Source of the DNA: CAIVAT01 sp038212325 | Lineage (GTDB): Bacteria; Bacteroidota; Bacteroidia; Bacteroidales; FEN-979 | DNA: 15,069 nucleotides | Reading direction: 5' to 3' | Assembly: GCA_038212325.1 (NCBI GenBank) | Contig: JBBQUQ010000083.1 | Coordinates: 1-15,069, forward strand | In this document: one piece after another, positions 8,686 through 15,069 of the stretch | Layout: each line of letters begins with the position of its first letter | Position numbering within the stretch: the stretch's first letter is position 1 | The notes under the pieces: generated by a model | Database searches by the model: none | What the model saw: only the letters and a program-made list of their open reading frames with translations | Told to the model about the DNA's origin: nothing | Program-made: the position numbers and the translations under genes

Positions 8686-9753
8686 ATGATCCCATTCTCA
8701 TGCACTTATTCACCTCAACTACCTGAGTTGCTGCTGCATCTCAACTGCAGCATCGCCATCTCAACCTACCAGGCCGGAAAGCTGGTTTTTATCAGCCCCC
8801 TTGATGCAGAGAGGCTTACCATGCTGCCGCGTTCGTTTATCAAACCCATGGGGTTTGAGACGGATGGTGACAGGATGATCCTGGCAACCAAAGATGAAGT
8901 GATTTTTTTTGAGAACTCCAGGGAACTGGCAAATCATTATCCCAATAAACCCGGAATTTACGACAGCTTGTTTGTGCCGCGGGTAACCTATCATACCGGG
9001 CAGGTCGACCTGCATGATATTGCATTTGGAAAAGAAGGAATCTGGGCCGTAAACACCTCGTTTTCTTGCATCTGCCGGGTGAATGGCAGCTTTAATTTTA
9101 TCCCGGAATGGCAGCCGCCCTTTATTACTCAGCTTGTATCGGAGGATCGCTGCCATCTGAACGGATTGGTCATGCAATACGGCAGTCCCAAATACGCCAC
9201 CATGCTCGGAGATACTGATACTTTGCAGGGCTGGCGAAGCAATATAACGGAGGGCGGCCTGCTGATGGATGTCGAAACCGATGAAATCGTCCTGGATAAA
9301 CTGCCGATGCCCCATTCGCCGATGTTTTATCAGGGTGATTTGTACATGCTTCTTTCTGCGACCGGTGAAATTATCATGGCAGATGTCAAAAACAGGAGCT
9401 ATAAAGCAATCAGGCAACTCGATGGTTTCTGCAGGGGCATGGACATTTTCGGAGACTATATGTTTATTGGCTTGAGCAAACTGCGAAAAAATTCTTCTAC
9501 TTTTGCAAAACTCTCATTTGCCGGAAAGGCCCGTACCGCCGGGATTAAAATCATTCATCTGCCCACTGCGGCATTGGTGGGGGAACTTTGCTTTCAATCA
9601 AGTGTCGACGAAATTTATGGATTAAGGATATTGCCGAATACCATCCGTCCCAATATCCTGAACACCATCAATCCAATATACAAATACGCATTAGCCATTC
9701 CGGGAAGCACCTTTTGGGCAGATTCACCGCTGGAAGAAGAAAAGAGCCATTAG
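8686..9753 (+). CDS. TIGR03032-family protein of unknown function (probably cytoplasmic)
   Basis: The protein has 355 residues from the ATG at 8686. A TTG at 8674, in frame and overlapping the TGA of the M14 gene by four bases, would add four residues; family members begin close before the STYQAGKL motif, so either start fits. Landmarks I recognise from TIGR03032 are, in order, ISTYQAGKL, KPMGF, VDLHDIAFG, EWQPPFI, EDRCHLNGL, LGDTDTLQGWR, MPHSP, GMDIFGDYMFIGLSKLR and the closing RILPNTIRPNILN. The evenly spaced short strand motifs suggest a beta-propeller-like fold; this is inference. There is no signal peptide, membrane segment or T9SS tail, unlike both neighbours. The family has no established biochemical role known to me. 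Close packing (8 bases after M14, 23 before the next gene) argues that it is co-expressed with the secreted proteins, perhaps acting on or sensing something made by the same pathway. Confidence 0.9.
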   Translation: MIPFSCTYSPQLPELLLHLNCSIAISTYQAGKLVFISPLDAERLTMLPRSFIKPMGFETDGDRMILATKDEVIFFENSRELANHYPNKPGIYDSLFVPRVTYHTGQVDLHDIAFGKEGIWAVNTSFSCICRVNGSFNFIPEWQPPFITQLVSEDRCHLNGLVMQYGSPKYATMLGDTDTLQGWRSNITEGGLLMDVETDEIVLDKLPMPHSPMFYQGDLYMLLSATGEIIMADVKNRSYKAIRQLDGFCRGMDIFGDYMFIGLSKLRKNSSTFAKLSFAGKARTAGIKIIHLPTAALVGELCFQSSVDEIYGLRILPNTIRPNILNTINPIYKYALAIPGSTFWADSPLEEEKSH

Positions 9754-9776
9754 TTATTGTCTACACACAACAGGCC

Positions 9777-11969
9777 ATGAGACAACAAATACGGAGGTTC
9801 AATCAATTATTGCTGCTATTTCATCGCTACAACGCAAAACTTCATCACCTTTCAGCCGGGGGACGAAATCTTCGAAAACAGGAGATTTTACGGAAGAGGC
9901 TGCAAAAAATTCATGTGAGTCTGCGAAGCATGAAGCGGGCGATCGGCCTGGCTGGTTCAACGGCGGCGATGGCATGTTCACTGGTGTTGATACAGCCGCA
10001 AACAGCAGATGCCCAGGTGTTTGTTCAGCAAACCGGCGTTGCAAATCCATTCAATGGGGTTGATGTTGGTTATTTCAGTGCACCTGCATTTGTGAACATC
10101 GATAACGATGGAGACCTTGACGCCGTTGTCGGCGAGCAAAATGGCAAAATCATATTTTATAAAAATACCGGCACCGCATCTCTCCCGGTATTTACGCTAC
10201 AAACCGGCTCCAGCAACCCTTTAAATGGCGTTGAGGTGGGTGATAACAGCATGCCGGCCTTTGTTGATATTGACGGGGACGGAGACACTGACTTATTCCC
10301 GGGGAACCGTGATGGGCTGATCTCCTATTATAAAAATACCGGTACGGCATCTGCACCGGTTTTCACGTTAATAACGGGCACTGCTAATCCTTTGAATGGG
10401 ATTGATGTGGGTCAATACAGCGCACCTGCTTTTGCAGATATCGACGGAGACGGGGACCAGGATGCTTTTATCGGGGAGTCGGAAGGACACATCCTTTATT
10501 ACAAGAATACAGGTACAACTTCTTCTCCGGCATTTACAATGCAATCAGGGTCTTCCAACCCGTTTAACGGCGTGGATCTTGGCTTGAACACCGCGCCGGT
10601 ATTTGTAAATCTTGACGGTGATGGCGACCTGGATGCTTTTATCGGAGAATCATCAGGTAACATTTTCTATTATAAGAATACCGGTACGGCGTCGATGCCG
10701 GTATTTACCCCCCAAACCGGCAGTTCCAACCCCTTTAATGGCGTAAATGCCGGCGGATACAGTACGCCGGCTTTTGCAGATATTGACGCCGATGGCGATC
10801 AGGATTCCTTTATCGGAGAATCGTATGGCGCCATTCTCTATTATAAAAATATCCAGTCACCACCATGCACGAACCCTGCGATTGGGGGCACGATTGCGGC
10901 CTCACAAACCATCTGCATCGGGATGGTGCCGGCAGCATTCACCAGTAGTGCTCCGGCAAACGGGCAGACCGACACATTGGAGTATAAATGGCAATTGTCA
11001 GTTGCCGGCGTCTCATCAGGATTCAACGATATCGGATCAACCAACTCAGAAACCTATTCACCGGGTAGTTTAAGCATGAATACCTGGTTTAAACGACTTG
11101 CGCGCGTTACTTGCAAGCCCGACTGGACGGGCGCTGCAGAATCAAATGTAGTGCAGGTCGCCGTGCAGGCCATACTGCCCGTCGGTGTTTCAATCGCTGC
11201 ATCGGCAAACCCGGTTAATTCCGGCACACCTGTCACCTTTTCGGCCACTCCGGTCAATGGAGGCTTGTCGCCGGGTTACCAATGGTTTGTCAATGGTGCC
11301 AGTGTCGGAACCAACAGTAGCTCATTCAGCTATACCCCCCTGAATGGAGATGTGGTTACCTGCCTTCTCATTTCAGGTGAATTGTGTACCTCCTCAAATC
11401 CGGCGAATTCAAACATCATCAGTATGGTTGTAACCACGGTTCCCCTGAGCCTCGACCTTCAGGATATCACGATACCTGGCAACCAGTGTTTTAACGCTGT
11501 TAACACAATCAATGTGGCCGGAAACGGGAACTACTTCATCGTTCAGCCAGGAGGAGTTACAACAATGATTGCAGGCCAGAATATTCTATTTTACCCTGGA
11601 ACGGTTGTTGAACAGGGAGGATATTTAAACGGCTATATTGCCCCGGCAGGCCCCTGGTGTCTGCCTCCTGGCGATGCGACAATGGCCGGTACAAACACCA
11701 TCCGGCCCTTGACGGAACAACCATTTTACAACATCTTTCCCAATCCTACATCCGGCAGATTTACGCTTGAGCTGAATATTCCGGTGGCTGACCCTGGAGA
11801 CGGACTCGTCGAAATCTATGATATGAAGGGGAGAAAGATTTCATCAGAGAATCTGGCTGCCGGATGGAAATATGAACTATCGTTATCGGGCCAACCCAAT
11901 GGTCTTTATCTCCTTCAACTGTTCGTCGGAAAATACAATGCGACCGCGAGAATCATCAGGCATGACTGA
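9777..11969 (+). CDS. T9SS-secreted FG-GAP/VCBS-like repeat protein with extended signal peptide
   Basis: The protein has 730 residues from the ATG at 9777. The frame stays open back to 9588, but that part overlaps the TIGR03032 gene and reads like noise. Residues 1-54 are strongly basic (15 Lys/Arg); a hydrophobic stretch at about 56-73 ends in QTADA with Gln80 at +1. An internal ATG at 9930 (residue 52) would give an ordinary 28-residue signal peptide. Residues 83-359 hold five repeats with exact 57-residue period, each with a calcium-binding-like DxDxDGDxD loop followed by (F/V)xGE and an IxYYKNTG-like strand, as in integrin-type propellers. Then follow an Ig-like domain of a second type (about 364-464, SQTIC and YKWQLS), the common Ig-like module (465-554), the pre-sorting module (556-639) and a T9SS sorting domain (649-730; IFPNPTSGRF, IYDMKGRK, LPNGLYLLQL-like). 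There is no enzymatic domain; a binding or surface-display role is likely. It is the last gene of the operon. Confidence 0.92.
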   Translation: MRQQIRRFNQLLLLFHRYNAKLHHLSAGGRNLRKQEILRKRLQKIHVSLRSMKRAIGLAGSTAAMACSLVLIQPQTADAQVFVQQTGVANPFNGVDVGYFSAPAFVNIDNDGDLDAVVGEQNGKIIFYKNTGTASLPVFTLQTGSSNPLNGVEVGDNSMPAFVDIDGDGDTDLFPGNRDGLISYYKNTGTASAPVFTLITGTANPLNGIDVGQYSAPAFADIDGDGDQDAFIGESEGHILYYKNTGTTSSPAFTMQSGSSNPFNGVDLGLNTAPVFVNLDGDGDLDAFIGESSGNIFYYKNTGTASMPVFTPQTGSSNPFNGVNAGGYSTPAFADIDADGDQDSFIGESYGAILYYKNIQSPPCTNPAIGGTIAASQTICIGMVPAAFTSSAPANGQTDTLEYKWQLSVAGVSSGFNDIGSTNSETYSPGSLSMNTWFKRLARVTCKPDWTGAAESNVVQVAVQAILPVGVSIAASANPVNSGTPVTFSATPVNGGLSPGYQWFVNGASVGTNSSSFSYTPLNGDVVTCLLISGELCTSSNPANSNIISMVVTTVPLSLDLQDITIPGNQCFNAVNTINVAGNGNYFIVQPGGVTTMIAGQNILFYPGTVVEQGGYLNGYIAPAGPWCLPPGDATMAGTNTIRPLTEQPFYNIFPNPTSGRFTLELNIPVADPGDGLVEIYDMKGRKISSENLAAGWKYELSLSGQPNGLYLLQLFVGKYNATARIIRHD
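10023..10853 (+). repeat. five in-frame 171-base repeats encoding FG-GAP/VCBS-like units
   Basis: Each unit encodes about 57 residues of the form QTGxxNPxNGVDVGxxSAPAF, then DIDGDGDxDxFIGE, then GxIxYYKNTGTASxPVFT. The loop starts fall at residues 107, 164, 221, 278 and 335, exactly 57 apart with no insertion or deletion. Unit five is shortened after YYKN. The repeats diverge at DNA level, mostly at third positions, so they are old enough to be under protein-level selection. Confidence 0.9.
11565..11637 (+). repeat. near-identical DNA segment shared with 8273-8345
   Basis: This is the partner copy in the FG-GAP gene. Identity with the M14 gene is complete over the first 29 bases and then broken by scattered, mainly third-position differences. 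Downstream, both copies continue into a GGCCCCTGGTG stretch before the sorting domain. Confidence 0.75.
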
Positions 11970-12019
11970 GTGGTTTTGCAAGCCCTGCAGGTGTTCCGGT
12001 TGTTAACGACGACCAAATC

Positions 12020-12062
12020 ACAAGAAAAGGTGGCGTGAATTTTTCACGCCACCTTTTCTTGT
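12020..12062 (+). terminator. strong hairpin terminator after the four-gene set
   Basis: Two 20-base arms (12020-12039 and 12043-12062) are perfect reverse complements around a three-T loop, beginning ACAAGAAAAGG and ending CCTTTTCTTGT. The hairpin lies 50 bases after the stop of the FG-GAP gene. It is symmetrical at its base, with A-rich and T-rich segments inside the stem, so it could act in either direction. The remainder of the 269-base gap to the next gene is AT-rich, with no further hairpin that I see. Confidence 0.85.
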
Positions 12063-12238
12063 CTCCACTTGATTCTAAGAGTTTTATCGCGGTTCAGAAC
12101 CATTGCAATAGCGGGTTCCCATTATTGATGTTTATCACTATCCGGTATTGTCCATTATTTTGTAATGCTTTATTTTTCAATGTTTTATAATTAGTTTTTC
12201 ACATAAGAAGATTTTATTAACAATTTATAACAAACAGA

Positions 12239-15069
12239 ATGAAAACCAGGACGCTGCTTTTTTGTATCACCTTATTTGCCGTCGGACAAATATTAACGCA
12301 GGTTAATGTTGCTTTTGCAGTAAGCGCCAATCCCGAACCGGTCAGTTACACCCAACCCGACGGATCTAAACTTACTATTTTACTCAAGGGAGATGAATTC
12401 ATTCACTGGGCGGTCACTTCAGACGGATATACCATCATGACGAATGCTCAGGGAACCTATGAATATGCAGCCAAGGATAACCTGGGAAGGCTCGTTTTTT
12501 CGGGCATCCAGGCAAACGATCCGGCAAACCGCAGCCAGCCTGAGATTTCCTGGTTGAATAAAACTGCTCCGGGCCTGTTTTTCAGTGAAGTCCAGATAAA
12601 AGAGATGAAGAGCCAACTGATTAATGGGGGAGCGCCGCATGCACCCCTGATGGGCGGTTTTCCGTCGGCGGGGACCCGGAAATTGCTCATGATCCTGGCA
12701 AATTTCAGCAATACCACGACGACTTACACCCAAACCAATTTCAGCAACTACATGAACCAGGTAAACTACAATGGAACAGGGAGTTTCAAGGATTATTACA
12801 TTGAGGTTTCCTACGGGCAGCTCACGGTAAATACGACGGTTACAGTTTGGGTAACGCTGCCAAACACCCATGATTATTACGGTCCTGATACAAAATGGGG
12901 CGAATTTGCCTACCAGGCTGTTGTTGCTGCCAACAACCAGGCAGCCGTGAATTTCGCTGAATATGATAATGATCTTGATGGCGTCGTAGATGGTGTCGCC
13001 ATCATTCACCAGGGACAAGGCCAGGAAGAAACCGGCAATGTTAACGACATCTGGTCGCACAGTTGGGATCTCTCATCTGCCGGATATTCGGTTGCGCAAC
13101 GTACATTCGACGGGGTTAAGGTAGACGCCTATACAACCATGCCTGAAAAAAATGCCTCAGGAATGGGAACCATCGGGGTTATGTGCCACGAATTTGGCCA
13201 CAACCTCGGAGCGCCAGATTTTTATGATACGGATTACAGCACAAACGGATCATACACTGGCACCGGGAGATGGGACCTGATGGCCGGCGGATCGTGGAAC
13301 GGCACTTCAGGGACAAAACCAGCCCACCCGAATGCATGGATAAAGGCATTTTTAAACTGGACTGTCCCCGTTGTATTGACGACCGGTCAAACCAGGCTGC
13401 TCCGGAATGCACAGGCTTATAACGATGTAGTAAGGTATAATACAACTACCACAAATGAATATTTTCTTTGTGAAAACCGGCAGCAGACTGGTTTTGATGC
13501 CGGTATACCCGGTCATGGACTGATCATCTACCATGTCGACGGAAGCTATATATCCCTGCACATGTCGGCCAACAATATCAATGTCGGGTCGCACCAGGGA
13601 TTATACCCGGTTTGCGCCAGTGCCACAGGAAATCCCCCAACTGTATACGGCACCATCAATGGCGGCGGCTGCCCGTTTCCCGGAACGGGGAATAAAACCT
13701 CATTCACCGACGCAACCACGCCCCATTCACATTCGTGGGCAGGAGCTAACGCCGGTTTTCCCCTGACCAGCATTACCGAGAATACCGCTACCAAAGAGAT
13801 CACATTCTGTTTTGCCGGTTGCAGCGGTACGGTTAATCCCACCAATTTTACTGCTACATCTTTCAGTATCAGCCAGATAAATCTTTCCTGGACGCCTAAT
13901 GCATCGGGAAACCCTGTGGTGGTTGCATACAATACCAGCGCCACCTTCGGAACCCCGGTTAACGGAACAAGCTATATTGCAGGGAATGTGATCAGCGGAG
14001 GCGGTACAGTTCTGTATAATGGGACCAATACATCTTTTAGTCACCTTGGATTAAATCCAAATGCAACCTATTATTACAAAGCCTGGTCGGTGGCCACCGG
14101 TGCCGTATATTCCACAGGAGTTACCGCAAACGCAACAACCACCTGTTCTTCATATTTGCCGGTCAGTATAACCATTGCAACCTCTGCCAATAATATTTGT
14201 TCCGGCACCGCAGCAACGTTCACCGCCACACCGGTCAATGGAGGCACTTCCCCTGCATACCAATGGAAGAAAAACAACACTGCCGTCAGCGGCGCCACGG
14301 GATCAACCTATTCCTGCGTACCGACCAATGGGGACCTGATCAATTGTACGCTGACTTCGAATGCTTTATGCGTGTCAGGGAACCCGGCAGCATCCAACGT
14401 GGTAACCATGACGGTGAACCCTCAACTGATTGTCGGATCGATTGCGGAAAACCAGTCAATATGCATAAATACGACACCTGCTCAATTGAATGGCGTACCG
14501 CCTTCAAATGGATCAAGCCCAACTTACCAGTGGCAGAGTTCACTCAACAACATAACCTTCACGAATATCAGTGGCGCCACCATGCTGAACTACCAGCCGG
14601 GAACCCTGGCAAGCATAAGTTACTACAGGCAGATGCAGAATGCTTCCGGTACTTGCGGCGGACCATTGCCTACGAACACCGTTACTATTTCCATAAACCA
14701 GGCTGTGGCCGTAAGTATTTCAATTACTGCTTCCGCCAATCCTGCATGTGCAGGTATTCCGGTTACCTTCACAGCCACGCCGTCCAATGGCGGATCAACC
14801 CCTGCCTATCAGTGGAAGGTGAACGGCACCAATATTACCGGAGCTACAAACTCAATATACACCTTCGCACCTGCAAGCGGGAATGCAGTTTCGTGTGTGC
14901 TGACATCCAATGCAACCTGCACCACCGACAATCCTGCCACCTCGAATACGTTGACCATGACCGTGAACCCACAACTGATTGTCGGATCCATCAGTGCGAA
15001 CCAAACACTATGCGGGAATGCGATTCCAGCGCAATTAAGCGGAGTGGCTCCGTTGAATGGCACCGATCC
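12239..15069 (+). CDS. M6-family (immune inhibitor A-like) zinc metalloprotease, 3' end outside window
   Basis: The frame is open from the ATG at 12239 to the window end (943 residues visible). The signal peptide ends near AFA27. The N-terminal region (about 30-145) is the usual M6 propeptide (QPDGSKLTILLKGDEFIHW, TSDGYTI). The catalytic domain (about 146-525) shows HEFGHNLGAPD, with zinc ligands H317 and H321, catalytic E318 and downstream D327, followed by the WDLMAGGSW Met-turn region (M348) and IPGHGLIIYHVD. An FN3-like domain (about 532-635) closely resembles that of the C25 protein. Then alternate Ig-like modules of two types: A (637-727), B (728-820), A (821-910) and the start of a second B (from 911). 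The end, probably with a T9SS sorting domain as in its neighbours, lies outside. The gene follows a terminator, so it is a separate unit. A broad secreted endopeptidase role is inferred from the family. Confidence 0.94.
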   Translation, partial: MKTRTLLFCITLFAVGQILTQVNVAFAVSANPEPVSYTQPDGSKLTILLKGDEFIHWAVTSDGYTIMTNAQGTYEYAAKDNLGRLVFSGIQANDPANRSQPEISWLNKTAPGLFFSEVQIKEMKSQLINGGAPHAPLMGGFPSAGTRKLLMILANFSNTTTTYTQTNFSNYMNQVNYNGTGSFKDYYIEVSYGQLTVNTTVTVWVTLPNTHDYYGPDTKWGEFAYQAVVAANNQAAVNFAEYDNDLDGVVDGVAIIHQGQGQEETGNVNDIWSHSWDLSSAGYSVAQRTFDGVKVDAYTTMPEKNASGMGTIGVMCHEFGHNLGAPDFYDTDYSTNGSYTGTGRWDLMAGGSWNGTSGTKPAHPNAWIKAFLNWTVPVVLTTGQTRLLRNAQAYNDVVRYNTTTTNEYFLCENRQQTGFDAGIPGHGLIIYHVDGSYISLHMSANNINVGSHQGLYPVCASATGNPPTVYGTINGGGCPFPGTGNKTSFTDATTPHSHSWAGANAGFPLTSITENTATKEITFCFAGCSGTVNPTNFTATSFSISQINLSWTPNASGNPVVVAYNTSATFGTPVNGTSYIAGNVISGGGTVLYNGTNTSFSHLGLNPNATYYYKAWSVATGAVYSTGVTANATTTCSSYLPVSITIATSANNICSGTAATFTATPVNGGTSPAYQWKKNNTAVSGATGSTYSCVPTNGDLINCTLTSNALCVSGNPAASNVVTMTVNPQLIVGSIAENQSICINTTPAQLNGVPPSNGSSPTYQWQSSLNNITFTNISGATMLNYQPGTLASISYYRQMQNASGTCGGPLPTNTVTISINQAVAVSISITASANPACAGIPVTFTATPSNGGSTPAYQWKVNGTNITGATNSIYTFAPASGNAVSCVLTSNATCTTDNPATSNTLTMTVNPQLIVGSISANQTLCGNAIPAQLSGVAPLNGTD
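14156..15069 (+). repeat. tandem A-B Ig-like module pairs with 549-base period (runs off the window)
   Basis: CAACTGATTGTCGGATC occurs at 14423 and again at 14972, 549 bases (183 residues) apart, inside the repeated protein motif TMTVNPQLIVGSI. Type A units carry VSI, FTATP, NGG, PAYQWK and NPA-SN-TMTV; type B units carry SIxxNQ, C and PAQL-GVxPxNG. The second B unit is cut by the window end, so the copy number is unknown. Confidence 0.85.

Noticed and set aside
8761..9417. 218-codon open frame on the - strand
   Set aside because: It lies antisense to the conserved TIGR03032 motifs and has no family resemblance of its own.
9588..9776. Upstream extension of the FG-GAP gene frame into the TIGR03032 gene
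   Set aside because: It would overlap a well-conserved C-terminus by over 160 bases and encodes no recognisable sequence; the leader from ATG 9777 fits the gap.
10023..10853. Evenly spaced repeats considered as a CRISPR-like or non-coding array
   Set aside because: The period is 171 bases, in frame, with differences mainly at third codon positions; it is a protein repeat.
12159..12199. Possible promoter for the M6 gene (TTTG at 12159 and TAGTTTTT at 12192)
   Set aside because: The -7-like box lacks the final G and the 29-base spacing is too long for the Bacteroidota consensus; a promoter must exist here but I cannot place it.
12419..13060. 213-codon open frame on the - strand
   Set aside because: It is fully antisense to the conserved M6 propeptide and catalytic domain, with no recognisable motif; a shadow frame.

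Overview
The window looks like a chromosome segment from a member of the Bacteroidota. Four of the five complete or 3'-complete genes end in the C-terminal signal of the type IX secretion system (T9SS type A sorting domain: YPNP or FPNP, then a [IY]xxMKG-like strand, then G[IL]YL[VIL]xx). Signal peptides leave Gln at +1 in two proteins, ribosome binding sites are weak or absent, and one -7 promoter element (TAnnTTTG) has the Bacteroidota form. The peptidase types recall Porphyromonas, but the domain style fits an environmental Bacteroidales-like organism; finer placement is not possible from the sequence alone.

All genes are on the + strand. (1) 1-1026 is the 3' end of a secreted adhesin-like protein. 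(2) After a 94-base gap with a possible promoter comes a tight four-gene set, 1121-11969: a gingipain-type cysteine endopeptidase (C25), a carboxypeptidase-N/E-type zinc carboxypeptidase (M14), a TIGR03032-family protein with no secretion signal, and a secreted protein with five FG-GAP/VCBS-like repeats behind an unusually long signal peptide. The junctions are 15 bases, about 8 bases (or a 4-base overlap), and 23 bases, and a strong hairpin terminator at 12020-12062 closes the set. (3) A separate unit starts at 12239 with an M6-family (immune inhibitor A-like) zinc endopeptidase whose Ig-like repeat tail runs off the window end.

The secreted proteins are built from one shared kit: a MAM/cleaved-adhesin module, an FN3-like module, an Ig-like module of about 90 residues, a module of about 85 residues placed just before the sorting domain (possibly what NCBI calls a '3-coathanger stack'), and the sorting domain. 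The M14 protein appears to have lost the Ig-like module exactly. The likely joint role is extracellular or cell-surface protein breakdown: an Arg-type endopeptidase would expose C-terminal basic residues that a basic carboxypeptidase could trim, with M6 adding a broad endopeptidase. The TIGR03032 gene inside this operon has no known role and is the most puzzling member.
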